From positions 124,001 to 188,000 of the forward strand of contig NZ_JAVHNP010000002.1 in the NCBI RefSeq assembly GCF_031769195.1: a stretch of DNA of 64,000 nt, written 5' to 3'. The notes under the pieces were generated by a model. That model had not been told where the DNA came from. It worked only from the letters and a program-made list of their open reading frames with translations, and made no database searches. Origin of the DNA: Vreelandella sp031769195 (GTDB lineage Bacteria > Pseudomonadota > Gammaproteobacteria > Pseudomonadales > Halomonadaceae). The position numbers and the translations under genes are program-made. Of the stretch, positions 1 through 8,352 are shown piece after piece. Each line of letters starts with the position of its first letter. Positions within the stretch are counted from its first letter, which is position 1.

Positions 1-1
1 A

Positions 2-580
2 ACCTACCTAGACGCCTATGGCGCGGGTATTCGTCTGCAAACCATCAACATCGAATCAACTTCTGCACCTGCGCCGGTCATTGATGCGTTTGATGACGTT
101 ATTCGTGCCCGCGAAGATCGTCAGCGGACGATCAACGAAGGTATGGCCTACGCCAACGCGATCATTCCTGCCGCACAGGGTCAGGCTCAGCGTGTGGTCG
201 AGCAAGGTCAGGGTTACCGCGAGTCTGTTGTTGCTGAAGCGCAAGGTCAGGCAAACCGCTTTAATGCCCTGCTGACTGAGTATCGCAACGCGCCTGAGAT
301 CATGCGCGAGCGTATGTACTTGGATGCGATCGAGGAAGTCTTTGGTAGCACACCCAAGGTGCTGTTGGATGTGAGTGAAAATGCTCCGTTGATGTACCTA
401 CCGCTTGATCAGATGCGCGGTAACAGCGGTGCAAGCAGCAGCTCCGCGTCTTCTAGCAATAGCAGTGATGGCAACAGCAGCGATGCGATTGACCCTCGCG
501 TGCTGGAGTCGCTGCGGGGTGGCCAGAGCAGCTCCTCATCGTCGTCTAGTAACAATCCTATCCGCAGGGAGGGCCGCTAA
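2..580 (+). CDS. hflK: HflK, membrane protease modulator (5' end missing)
   Basis: HflK is the SPFH/prohibitin partner of HflC; together they form a large inner-membrane complex that surrounds and modulates the FtsH protease. The window opens inside the gene: the frame is open from base 2, and 192 C-terminal residues are visible. They contain the end of the SPFH domain and the Ala/Gln/Glu-rich coiled-coil region (around AYANAIIPAAQGQAQRVVEQ). The last 55 or so residues are an unusually serine-rich tail with runs such as SSSSSSSS, ending in a basic IRREGR. The stop codon lies directly before the hflC ATG, so the two are co-transcribed. The start cannot be seen. Family assignment is firm from sequence and context. 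Confidence 0.93.
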   Translation, partial: TYLDAYGAGIRLQTINIESTSAPAPVIDAFDDVIRAREDRQRTINEGMAYANAIIPAAQGQAQRVVEQGQGYRESVVAEAQGQANRFNALLTEYRNAPEIMRERMYLDAIEEVFGSTPKVLLDVSENAPLMYLPLDQMRGNSGASSSSASSSNSSDGNSSDAIDPRVLESLRGGQSSSSSSSSNNPIRREGR

Positions 581-1465
581 ATGATTAATAATCGATCCCT
601 GCTTATCGTAGGTGGCTTGGCCGCCGTGGCGTGGCTTGCAAGCAACAGCTTATACGTGGTGGATGAAACTGAGCGTGCGGTGAAACTGCGCTTTGGTGAA
701 GTCATTGAAGAAAATATTCAGCCGGGCTTACACGCCAAAATTCCGATTGCTCAGACAATCCGTAAATTTGACACCCGTTTACTGACGCTGGATACCGATA
801 CAAGCCGTTATCTGACACTTGAGCAGAAAGCGGTGATCGTGGACTCCTATGTGAAGTGGCAGGTAGTGAACCCTACTCGCTACTACGAGGCGACCGCTGG
901 CGATGAGATGATGGCGATTCGCCTGATTCAACCGCGAGTGGATGAGAGTTTGCGTAACGAATTTGGACGTCTGAATCTACAGGAAATCATTGCTGAGCGC
1001 CGCGATGACCTGATGACAGGGCCAACCGAAGAGCTTGACGAACTAATGCGTGAAGAGCTTGGCGTAGCGGTTCGTGACATTCGCATCAAGCGCATCGACC
1101 TGCCCGAAGACGTCTCTGCCGCTGTATTTGAGCGTATGCGTTCAGAGCGGGAGCGTGAAGCCCGTGAGTGGCGCGCTCAGGGTCAAGAAGAGGCCGAGCG
1201 CATTCGTGCGAACGCAGACCGTCGCCGCCAGGTTCTGCTTGCCCAGGCCAACGAGCGCTCTGAAACCCTGCGTGGTGAGGGGGATGCGGAAGCTGCCGCT
1301 ATCTTCTCGCAAGCCTATGGTCAGGATCAGGAGTTCTTTGCTTTTTGGCGCAGCTTGAATGCCTATCGTGAGAGCTTCTCTGGCGATGGTAATTTGCTGG
1401 TGCTAGAGCCGGATAGCGATTTCTTCCGCTATCTACGTAGCTCAATGCCTAGTAGCGCTGAGTAG
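581..1465 (+). CDS. hflC: HflC, membrane protease modulator
   Basis: HflC pairs with HflK in the periplasm-facing complex that encloses FtsH and tunes degradation of membrane proteins. The 294-residue protein has an N-terminal membrane anchor at about residues 5-23, then an SPFH domain (VVDETERAVKLRFGEV), then a helical stretch rich in Arg, Glu and Ala (EREREAREWRAQGQEEAERI) and a C-terminal LVLEPDSDFFRYL segment typical of HflC. E. coli HflC is somewhat longer (334 residues). The ATG abuts the hflK stop codon, which suggests translational coupling. Hairpins follow at 1475-1507 and 1539-1561, so the hfl transcript probably ends here. Confidence 0.95.
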   Translation: MINNRSLLIVGGLAAVAWLASNSLYVVDETERAVKLRFGEVIEENIQPGLHAKIPIAQTIRKFDTRLLTLDTDTSRYLTLEQKAVIVDSYVKWQVVNPTRYYEATAGDEMMAIRLIQPRVDESLRNEFGRLNLQEIIAERRDDLMTGPTEELDELMREELGVAVRDIRIKRIDLPEDVSAAVFERMRSEREREAREWRAQGQEEAERIRANADRRRQVLLAQANERSETLRGEGDAEAAAIFSQAYGQDQEFFAFWRSLNAYRESFSGDGNLLVLEPDSDFFRYLRSSMPSSAE

Positions 1466-1474
1466 TCGTACCTC

Positions 1475-1507
1475 GAACCCCGTTAAGCAGAGCGCTTGGC
1501 GGGGTTC
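1475..1507 (+). other. Hairpin after hflC without U-tract
   Basis: An 8-bp perfect inverted repeat (GAACCCCG, then CGGGGTTC, 17-nt loop) starts about 10 bases after the hflC stop codon. There is no T-run behind it. It may be a 3' end stabiliser upstream of the true terminator at 1539-1561. Confidence 0.45.
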
Positions 1508-1538
1508 ATCTAGCGCACAAACGTGATAGACTTTACCT

Positions 1539-1561
1539 ACCGGGCGTCGCCCGGTTTTTTT
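1539..1561 (+). terminator. Rho-independent terminator of hflKC
   Basis: ACCGGGC, loop GTC, GCCCGGT, followed directly by seven T. This is a compact, canonical intrinsic terminator. It separates hflKC from hisZ-purA, so hisZ probably has its own promoter between here and 1658. Confidence 0.85.
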
Positions 1562-1657
1562 GTGGCCCTCGTTTCGTGAACGTTTCCATGCAGCGCCTTG
1601 AGAGGCTTTGGGTGGCGTCGTCAGAAAGGGCCTTCATCGTCTCGCAGGATTGTTCAC

Positions 1658-2851
1658 ATGACCATCGCTGACCGCTGGCTATTGCCCGACGGCATGGATG
1701 AGGTGCTGCCGCCTCAGGCAAGCCGCATGGAAGAGCTGCGCCGTGCGCTGCTTGATCTTTACCATTGCTGGGGCTACGACCAAGTAATGCCGCCTCCGGT
1801 GGAGTTTTTGGACTCATTGCTGACAGGTACCGGCACCGATCTCGACCTTCAAACGTTCAAGCTTACCGACCAGTTAACGGGTCGCATGATGGGGGCATCC
1901 GCGGATGTCACGCCTCAAGTGGCGAGAATGGATGCACATTCGTTAAAGCGTCAGGGCCCCGTTCGTCTGTGCTACTGCACCAATGTGCTGCGAGCCAAAG
2001 CGGACCAACATCAGGGTGGCCGTAGCCCCGTGCAGGTAGGGGCTGAGCTGTTTGGTCATGCAGGCTTAGAGTCTGATAGTGAAATCGTTCACTTAGCGTT
2101 GGCGAGCTTGCATGCGGCGGGTGCTAACGAGATTCACTTAGCACTTGGCCACATCGGTATTTACCGTAGCCTTGTTGAGGCCGCCGCACTCAGCGATGAG
2201 CAAGAGCGTGCGCTCTTTGAAGCCTTGGCGTTAAAATCGCCGGGGCAGTTAGCCGATCAGGTGAGTGCCAGTGTGAGCGATCCTGTGCTCGCAGAAATGC
2301 TGATGGCGTTGGGTGAGCTACACGGCGATGCCAGTGTGCTAAGTGAAGCGCGCGAGCGATTTGCAGGGGCGCCTGCTCCGGTGATGGCCGCGCTTGATCA
2401 GCTTGAAGCGCTCTATAAAGGCGTTCTGGCACGCTTTGACGTCTCGCTCTATTTTGATTTAGCAGAGCTGCGCGGTTACCAGTATCACACCGGTATGATG
2501 TTTGCGGCCTATGTACCTGGTTACGGGCATGCCTTAGCGAAAGGCGGGCGCTATGATGATACGGGGCGCGCTTTTGGCCGCGCGCGACCGGCGACCGGTT
2601 TCTCCATGGATCTTAAGCAACTGGCATCGCTGGCGCTGGCATCTCCCAGCCGGGGTGCGATTTGGGCACCTGCCCAAGAAGAAGAGTCGCTTAACGCTGC
2701 CATTTCAGCGCTGCGTGAGCAGGGTGAACGCGTAATTCAAGCGCTGCCTGGGCAGCGTACTGGGCCGGCGGAACACAGCTGTGACCGCCGTCTTGAGTTT
2801 ATCGATGGTCGTTGGCATACAACGACCCTGACACAAGAGACGAGTGCATAA
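1658..2851 (+). CDS. hisZ: HisZ, regulatory subunit of ATP phosphoribosyltransferase
   Basis: HisZ is a paralogue of histidyl-tRNA synthetase with no aminoacylation role. It joins the short form of HisG to make the hetero-octameric ATP phosphoribosyltransferase, the first enzyme of histidine synthesis, and is needed for activity and feedback control. The 397-residue protein begins with a class II synthetase-like core (LPDGMDEVLPPQ) and keeps a motif-2-like segment (LCYCTNVLRAK) and the GYQYHTGMMF region, but lacks the C-terminal anticodon-binding domain. The ATG at 1658 is preferred over an in-frame ATG at 1598 because AGGA precedes it and homology begins there. The stop overlaps the purA start by one base, as in the Pseudomonas hflKC-hisZ-purA order. 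The matching short HisG is encoded at 45160-45813. Confidence 0.92.
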   Translation: MTIADRWLLPDGMDEVLPPQASRMEELRRALLDLYHCWGYDQVMPPPVEFLDSLLTGTGTDLDLQTFKLTDQLTGRMMGASADVTPQVARMDAHSLKRQGPVRLCYCTNVLRAKADQHQGGRSPVQVGAELFGHAGLESDSEIVHLALASLHAAGANEIHLALGHIGIYRSLVEAAALSDEQERALFEALALKSPGQLADQVSASVSDPVLAEMLMALGELHGDASVLSEARERFAGAPAPVMAALDQLEALYKGVLARFDVSLYFDLAELRGYQYHTGMMFAAYVPGYGHALAKGGRYDDTGRAFGRARPATGFSMDLKQLASLALASPSRGAIWAPAQEEESLNAAISALREQGERVIQALPGQRTGPAEHSCDRRLEFIDGRWHTTTLTQETSA

Positions 2852-4146
2852 TGGGTAAGAATGTCGTAGTCCTGGGTACCCAGTGGGGTGATGAAGGCAA
2901 AGGCAAGATCGTTGACCTGCTCACTGAATCCGCCTCTGCCGTGGTGCGCTTTCAGGGCGGCCACAACGCAGGTCACACGCTGGTCATCGACGGTGAAAAA
3001 ACTGTTCTTCACCTGATTCCTTCTGGCGTACTGCGTCCTGGCAAAACCTGCGTGATTGGTAACGGGGTAGTGCTGTCGCCGGAAGCGCTGATCAAAGAGA
3101 TCCGCGAGCTTGAGGCGAAAGGCGTACCGGTGCGTGAGCGCCTGCGTCTGTCGCCGGCGTGTCCGCTGATCCTGCCTTACCATGTGCGTCTAGACCAAGC
3201 GCGTGAAAAAGCTCGTGGCGTTGCCAAAATTGGCACCACTGGTCGCGGCATTGGTCCTGCCTATGAAGACAAAGTTGCCCGTCGTGGCCTGCGTTTAGGT
3301 GACATGCTGCACCGCGAGCGGTTTGCGTCCAAGCTGGGTGAGGTGCTTGATTACCACAACTTCGTTCTCGTGAATTATCACGGCGAACAAGCGGTAGATT
3401 TCCAGGAAGTGCTGGATAGTGCCATGCAAATGGCCGAAGAGCTGCGCCCAATGGTATGTGATACCGTTAGCATGGTGCATGACCTGCGCAAGGCAAACGA
3501 AAACATTCTGTTTGAAGGTGCCCAAGGTTCATTGCTGGATATCGACCACGGTACCTACCCCTACGTTACCAGCTCCAACACCACCGCTGGCGGCACGGCA
3601 ACGGGTTCGGGTGTGGGCCCGCTCTATCTTGATTACGTGCTGGGTATCACCAAAGCCTATACTACGCGCGTAGGCTCCGGCCCGTTCCCTACTGAGCTGT
3701 TTGACGACCACGGCCGTCACCTAGCTGAGCGTGGCCACGAGTTTGGTGCCACCACGGGCCGCCCCCGTCGTTGCGGCTGGTTTGATGCAGTAGCGCTGCG
3801 TCATGCAGTGCAGATCAACTCGGTCTCCGGTATCTGCCTGACCAAGCTCGACGTACTGGACGGTTTGGAAAATATCCGCGTGTGCGTTGGCTATCGCAGT
3901 AAAGATGGCGATGTGCTGGACAACCCGGTGGATTCCGAGGGCTACGAAGCGGTTGAGCCGCTCTACCACGATCTGCCGGGCTGGAAAGAGTCCACGTTGG
4001 GCGCGAAGAAGGTAGAAGATCTACCTGCTAACGCTCGCGCCTATATCAGCTTCCTGGAAGAGCAGGTAGGCACCAGCATCGATATTATTTCTACCGGTCC
4101 GGACCGTGTAGAGACGATCGTGCTGCGTAACCCGTTTGACGCTTAA
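2851..4146 (+). CDS. purA: Adenylosuccinate synthetase
   Basis: PurA condenses IMP with aspartate using GTP to give adenylosuccinate, the committed step to AMP, in the cytosol. The 431-residue length matches bacterial PurA. The phosphate-binding loop (GDEGKGK, residues 13-19, catalytic Asp14) and the GGHNAGHT segment with the catalytic His are present, as are the switch-loop region (GTTGRGIGPAYEDK) and the IMP-binding TTGRPRRCGWFD. The ATG overlaps the hisZ stop as TAATG, which suggests translational coupling. An upstream in-frame ATG at 2812 lies inside hisZ and is not needed for homology. The gene ends before a stem-loop shared with the convergent cobO. Confidence 0.98.
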   Translation: MGKNVVVLGTQWGDEGKGKIVDLLTESASAVVRFQGGHNAGHTLVIDGEKTVLHLIPSGVLRPGKTCVIGNGVVLSPEALIKEIRELEAKGVPVRERLRLSPACPLILPYHVRLDQAREKARGVAKIGTTGRGIGPAYEDKVARRGLRLGDMLHRERFASKLGEVLDYHNFVLVNYHGEQAVDFQEVLDSAMQMAEELRPMVCDTVSMVHDLRKANENILFEGAQGSLLDIDHGTYPYVTSSNTTAGGTATGSGVGPLYLDYVLGITKAYTTRVGSGPFPTELFDDHGRHLAERGHEFGATTGRPRRCGWFDAVALRHAVQINSVSGICLTKLDVLDGLENIRVCVGYRSKDGDVLDNPVDSEGYEAVEPLYHDLPGWKESTLGAKKVEDLPANARAYISFLEEQVGTSIDIISTGPDRVETIVLRNPFDA

Positions 4147-4199
4147 GTGATCGCTTAACGCGGCTTCGTCGGATAAGGGCAGTAGTCTTGCGATGAAGT

Positions 4200-4224
4200 G
4201 AAGGGGCGGCTTGGCCGCCCCTTC
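4200..4224. terminator. Stem-loop between convergent purA and cobO
   Basis: GAAGGGGCGG and CCGCCCCTTC form a perfect 10-bp stem with a 5-nt loop midway between the two convergent genes. Neither side has a strong T-tract, so this is a weak or bidirectional terminator candidate. Confidence 0.55.
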
Positions 4225-4255
4225 TGTATATGGCCATAGTGCTGGCGATACTGAC

Positions 4256-4855
4256 TTAAAAGTCGATGCCTCGACGGGCCTGTAGGCCGTTATTGAAGGC
4301 ATGGCGCACTTCCTGCATTTCAGTCACTGTGTCGGCCATGGCGACCAGCTCGCGATGGGCATTGCGCCCGGTGATAATCACCGTTTGCTCCTGAGGACGG
4401 TTCTGCAGCGCGTGTTTAACGGTTTCAATATCTAAATAGCCAAACTTCAGCATGTAGGTGATTTCATCCAACACCACCAAGTAGGTGTCTGGATCAGCCA
4501 GCATTTTCTCTGCTTCTTGCCATACTTCCTGACAGGCGATGGTGTCTGCTTCGCGGTTTTGAGTATCCCAGGTAAAGCCCGTAGCCATAATCGCGACGCT
4601 CAGGTTAGGGTCTTCTTCTAGCCGGTTGCGCTCACCACACTCCCATAAGCCTTTAATAAATTGCACCACGCCCACTTTATAGCCATAGCCAAGTGCGCGC
4701 GTGACGGTGCCCCAGGCAGCCGTGGTTTTTCCTTTACCATTGCCCGTATTTACCAGCAGCAGGCCGCGCTGTTCGGTGGCTTGGGCCACTTTGTCATCCA
4801 CCCGTGCCTTCAGCTTTTCCATCGACGCTTTGTGGCGGGCATCGCGATCGCTCAT
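4256..4855 (-). CDS. cobO: Cob(I)alamin / cobyrinate adenosyltransferase (CobO/BtuR family)
   Basis: Enzymes of this family transfer the adenosyl group of ATP to the cobalt of corrinoids, giving adenosylcobalamin in synthesis or salvage. The 199-residue protein has the usual length and the family P-loop variant GNGKGKTTA at residues 38-46, followed by YKVGVVQFIKG and the VVLDEITYML strand. The start follows a clear AGGAG. No other cobalamin gene lies nearby; the gene sits alone between purA and yajQ, so a salvage role is at least as likely as synthesis. A 13-bp tandem repeat lies 27-91 bases upstream of its start. The homologue is called btuR in enterics. Confidence 0.93.
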   Translation of the reverse strand: MSDRDARHKASMEKLKARVDDKVAQATEQRGLLLVNTGNGKGKTTAAWGTVTRALGYGYKVGVVQFIKGLWECGERNRLEEDPNLSVAIMATGFTWDTQNREADTIACQEVWQEAEKMLADPDTYLVVLDEITYMLKFGYLDIETVKHALQNRPQEQTVIITGRNAHRELVAMADTVTEMQEVRHAFNNGLQARRGIDF

Positions 4856-4881
4856 GAGGTCTCCTCGTTTATTGGCTTAAG

Positions 4882-4946
4882 GTGCTGTGTTCACGTGCTA
4901 TTTCCATGTGCTATGGCAACGTGCCATGTCCAAGTGCTGTGTCAGA
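4882..4946. repeat. 13-bp imperfect tandem repeat, five copies, with embedded palindrome
   Basis: GTGCT (once GTGCC) recurs at 4882, 4895, 4908, 4921 and 4934, exactly every 13 bases. The units are GTGCTGTGTTCAC, GTGCTATTTCCAT, GTGCTATGGCAAC, GTGCCATGTCCAA and GTGCTGTGTCAGA. Across copies 3 and 4 lies a perfect palindrome, ATGGCA-ACG-TGCCAT (4913-4927). The repeat occupies the divergent region between cobO and yajQ. It could be a protein-binding array or a simple slippage product; the sequence alone does not decide. Confidence 0.75.
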
Positions 4947-5118
4947 AGGGTACGACAGCGGGCGGTAATTTAACATCGCTGAACCAAGTGTTTGTATAAC
5001 TTTTGAGGGGCGCTGGACGCACGTTGCAAAGGGAGTGTTCAACTTTTACCAAGAGAATTGGCCGGTTGGGTGCTTGCTGCTCTAGAATAGTGGGTCATGT
5101 CTTACCAGGAACGTTGTC

Positions 5119-5604
5119 ATGCCCTCATTTGATATTGTGTCAGAATTTGATCAGCACGAAGCCGCTAACGCGGTTGACCAAGCGAACCGGGAAGTGCAGT
5201 CACGGTTTGATTTTAAAGGTGTGGATGCCAGCTTTGCGCTGGAAGGCGAAAAAGTACAGATGGAAGCTGAAGTGGATTTTCAGCTTAAGCAAATGCTGGA
5301 TGTGCTGCGCAATCGCCTGATTGCTCGCGGCATCGATGCGCGCTGTATGGATATTAAAGATGCCATGCTGTCAGGCGTGAAAGCGCGCCAGGAAGTGGTG
5401 CTGAAGCAAGGGCTTGACCAAGCGGAAGCCAAAGATGTGGTGAAGCGCATTAAAGCCAGCAAATTAAAGGTGCAGGCTCAGATTCAGGGTGAAAAAGTGC
5501 GCGTGACGGGTAAGAAACGTGATGATCTGCAGAGTGTAATGGCATTACTGCGCGCAGAGGAGGGGCCGGATTTGCCGCTGCAGTTCGATAACTTCCGTGA
5601 TTAA
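5119..5604 (+). CDS. yajQ: YajQ family nucleotide-binding protein
   Basis: A small cytosolic protein of the YajQ/DUF520 family; members bind nucleotides, and a Xanthomonas member binds cyclic di-GMP and affects virulence gene expression. The 161-residue length matches the family. Conserved stretches are MPSFDIVSEFD at the start, SRFDFKG, the KDAMLSGVKARQ region and the C-terminal RDDLQSVMALLR. AGGAA precedes the ATG at a good distance. It stands between cobO (divergent) and pepN (same strand, 77-base gap holding a hairpin), so it may be transcribed alone. Its role in this organism cannot be inferred from context. Confidence 0.95.
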   Translation: MPSFDIVSEFDQHEAANAVDQANREVQSRFDFKGVDASFALEGEKVQMEAEVDFQLKQMLDVLRNRLIARGIDARCMDIKDAMLSGVKARQEVVLKQGLDQAEAKDVVKRIKASKLKVQAQIQGEKVRVTGKKRDDLQSVMALLRAEEGPDLPLQFDNFRD

Positions 5605-5625
5605 TACGATAAGAAATGTTCATCA

Positions 5626-5648
5626 AGTAGCGCAGCGCCTGCGCTACT
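5626..5648 (+). other. Hairpin between yajQ and pepN
   Basis: AGTAGCGCAG and CTGCGCTACT pair perfectly over 10 bp around a 3-nt loop (CGC), 21 bases after the yajQ stop. No T-tract follows, so it may protect the yajQ 3' end or attenuate rather than terminate. Confidence 0.5.
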
Positions 5649-5681
5649 CAGATACTTTACAGCCTACAGGAGTTTCGCATT

Positions 5682-8312
5682 ATGTCTGATCCGCAGCCGG
5701 TTTATTTAAGCGACTATCAGCCGCCCACGTACCAAGTGACCCATACCGAGCTGACGTTTGATCTTGACCCCACCGCGACCCGAGTAACTGCGCGACTGAC
5801 CGTTGAACGTCATGCCAGCGCTGATCCACAGGCGCCCCTGGTACTCAATGGCGAGCACCTAACGCTTCGCTCTCTCGCTATCGACGGCCAGGCGCTGGCC
5901 GCCGCTGATTACCAGCTTACGGATGAGACTCTGCGCATCGAGCGGGTTCCCGCGTCGTTTACGCTAGAAAGTGAAGTCGACATTTCCCCCAGCAGTAACA
6001 CTGCCCTAGAGGGCCTTTACCAATCTAAGGGTATGTACTGCACCCAGTGCGAAGCAGAAGGCTTCCGCCGTATTACCTACTATCCAGACCGCCCTGATGT
6101 GATGGCCACGTTTAAAGTGACGGTGATAGGCGATGCTGAACGCGAGCCGGTGCTTCTGGCAAACGGTAACCCCGTGGAAAAAGGCGCGCTAGAGAACGGC
6201 CGACATTTTGTGACCTGGGAAGACCCCCATCCGAAACCCTGCTATCTGTTTGCACTGGTCGCTGGCGATTTAACCAAGGTGGAAGATGTCTTCACTACCA
6301 TGAGTGGCCGCCGTGTCACGCTGCAGCTCTGGGTGGAGCAGGAAAACCTTGATAAGACCGACCATGCGATGGCGTCGCTGAAGCGAGCCATGACATGGGA
6401 TGAAGAGACCTACGGCCGCGAGTACGACCTTGATCTGTTTATGATCGTCGCGGTGAATGACTTCAATATGGGGGCGATGGAGAATAAAGGGTTAAACATT
6501 TTTAACTCTGCTGCCGTGCTGACGCACCCCAATACGGCCACCGATGCGGCATTTCAGAATGTCGAAGGCATCGTGGCCCATGAATATTTCCATAACTGGT
6601 CAGGCAACCGGGTTACCTGCCGTGACTGGTTCCAGCTCTCGCTCAAAGAGGGCTTTACGGTGTTCCGTGACCAGTGCTTCTCGGCAGATATCAATTCCGC
6701 ACCGGTAAAACGGATTCAGGATGTGTCGTTTTTCCGCACCGCCCAGTTTGCTGAAGATGCAGGCCCGACAGCGCACCCCATTCGCCCTGACCACTTCATT
6801 GAAATTACTAACTTCTACACCCTGACCATCTATGAGAAGGGAGCAGAAGTGGTGCGCATGCTGCGTAACTTGCTGGGATGGGAAGCATTTCGCCGCGGTT
6901 CTGATCTCTACTTCGACCGCTTTGACGGCCAAGCCGTAACGATTGAAGACTTTGTGGGCTGTATGGCAGAGGTATCCGGCATCGATCTAAGCCAGTTTAT
7001 GCGATGGTACTCCCAGGCAGGCACGCCAGAAATTGATGCCCACGGTGAGTATGACTATGCCCACGCTGAGTATCATCTGACGCTGCGCCAGCGTACTCCA
7101 GCGACCCCCGGCCAGCCTGATAAGCTGCCGATGCATATTCCAGTGCGCATGGGCTTGGTGGGCACGAAATCGGGTCAGGACCTTACCTTGACCCTTGAAG
7201 GAGAGGCGCTGGGGAAAGACTCCGTCATTCACCTGACCGACGATGAGCAAACCTTTGTGTTCACCGACGTGGCAGAAGCGCCGGTTCCCTCACTGCTGCG
7301 TGATTTCTCTGCCCCTGTAAAACTGCACTTTCCCTACTCCCGTGAAGATCTCGCTTTCTTATTAACCCATGATAGCGATGGCTTTAATCGTTGGGATGCT
7401 GGACAGCGTCTGGCCATGCTGGCCCTGGAAGATCTCATTGCTGCCCACCGCAACGGTGTTGAAAAGGTCATGGATAGCCGCGTTGTGGAAGCGTTCAGGA
7501 CGTTGCTGACTTCTTCCATGGACGATAAGGCGGTACTCGCTGAAATGTTAACGCTGCCATCGGAAGCCTATATCGCCGAGCAGCAGCCGATTGTAGATGT
7601 GGATGCGATTCACGCCGCCCGTGAGTTTGTGCGTCAATCACTGGCGCTGGCGCTGCGGGATGAGTTCGTTAGCGTGTATCACGCTAACGTTACCGATGAG
7701 CCGTATGCGCCGACCGCTGAACAAATTGCCCAACGAAGCCTCAAAAACATCGCGTTGGCCTATTTAGTCTCCATTGAAGACGAAGAGAGTATCGCCCTAT
7801 GTGAAGCGCAGTTTGCGGCCAATCACAATATGACCGATGTGCGTCATGCGCTGACACTGTTAGTGCATAGCGACCGTGACGACTTGGCAGCGCCTGCGCT
7901 AAAGGCATTCGGTGAAAAGTGGGCACACGATCCGCTGGTCATGGATCAGTGGTTTACGATTCAAGTGACCCGCCCACAGTCGGACGTACTAGATCGCGTG
8001 CGCTACTTAATGCAGCACCCGGCGTTCTCATTGAAGAACCCCAATAAGGTGCGTGCGTTGATCGGTGCCTTTGCCCAGAATCGAGTGAATTTTCACCGGT
8101 TAGACGGTAAAGGCTATGCACTGTTGGCAGATGTCGTGATTGAACTGAACCGTCTGAACCCAGAAATTGCCGCGCGACTGGTCACTCCGTTAACCCGCTG
8201 GCAGCGTTTTGACGAAGTACGCCAGCAGCTAATGCGTGCTGAGCTGGAGCGGATCAAGCAAGAGCCGCTGTCGTCTAATGTATTTGAGGTCGTTGAGAAA
8301 GCGCTGGCCTAA
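5682..8312 (+). CDS. pepN: Aminopeptidase N (M1 family)
   Basis: PepN is the main zinc aminopeptidase of gammaproteobacterial cytosol and trims N-terminal residues from peptides produced by energy-dependent proteases. The 876-residue length is close to E. coli PepN (870). The exopeptidase motif GAMEN is at residues 264-268. The zinc site HEYFH is at 300-304, with the third ligand Glu323 in LKEGFTVF. The C-terminal half is the helical domain of the M1 enterobacterial-type subfamily. AGGAG precedes the ATG. It forms a probable transcription unit with the lipid kinase 40 bases downstream, although no functional link is evident. Confidence 0.98.
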   Translation: MSDPQPVYLSDYQPPTYQVTHTELTFDLDPTATRVTARLTVERHASADPQAPLVLNGEHLTLRSLAIDGQALAAADYQLTDETLRIERVPASFTLESEVDISPSSNTALEGLYQSKGMYCTQCEAEGFRRITYYPDRPDVMATFKVTVIGDAEREPVLLANGNPVEKGALENGRHFVTWEDPHPKPCYLFALVAGDLTKVEDVFTTMSGRRVTLQLWVEQENLDKTDHAMASLKRAMTWDEETYGREYDLDLFMIVAVNDFNMGAMENKGLNIFNSAAVLTHPNTATDAAFQNVEGIVAHEYFHNWSGNRVTCRDWFQLSLKEGFTVFRDQCFSADINSAPVKRIQDVSFFRTAQFAEDAGPTAHPIRPDHFIEITNFYTLTIYEKGAEVVRMLRNLLGWEAFRRGSDLYFDRFDGQAVTIEDFVGCMAEVSGIDLSQFMRWYSQAGTPEIDAHGEYDYAHAEYHLTLRQRTPATPGQPDKLPMHIPVRMGLVGTKSGQDLTLTLEGEALGKDSVIHLTDDEQTFVFTDVAEAPVPSLLRDFSAPVKLHFPYSREDLAFLLTHDSDGFNRWDAGQRLAMLALEDLIAAHRNGVEKVMDSRVVEAFRTLLTSSMDDKAVLAEMLTLPSEAYIAEQQPIVDVDAIHAAREFVRQSLALALRDEFVSVYHANVTDEPYAPTAEQIAQRSLKNIALAYLVSIEDEESIALCEAQFAANHNMTDVRHALTLLVHSDRDDLAAPALKAFGEKWAHDPLVMDQWFTIQVTRPQSDVLDRVRYLMQHPAFSLKNPNKVRALIGAFAQNRVNFHRLDGKGYALLADVVIELNRLNPEIAARLVTPLTRWQRFDEVRQQLMRAELERIKQEPLSSNVFEVVEKALA

Positions 8313-8352
8313 GTTGATGCTAGCGAATTAACCATGGAAAGGGAAGGCGCCG

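Noticed and set aside
1466..1657. A small DUF2065 (YjeT-like) gene between hflC and hisZ, as found in Pseudomonas
   Set aside because: No open frame with that hydrophobic pattern is present; the gap holds only hairpins and a terminator.
4908..4934. Sigma-54 promoter on the minus strand (TGGCACGTTGCC)
   Set aside because: TGGCAC and TTGC elements are present but fused, without the 4-5 base gap required between the -24 and -12 boxes.
4882..4946. CRISPR array
   Set aside because: Units are 13 bp with no spacers and no cas gene nearby.
4856..5118. Cobalamin riboswitch upstream of cobO
   Set aside because: The conserved B12-box-like elements were not seen. The 13-bp repeat is too short and regular to be that aptamer.
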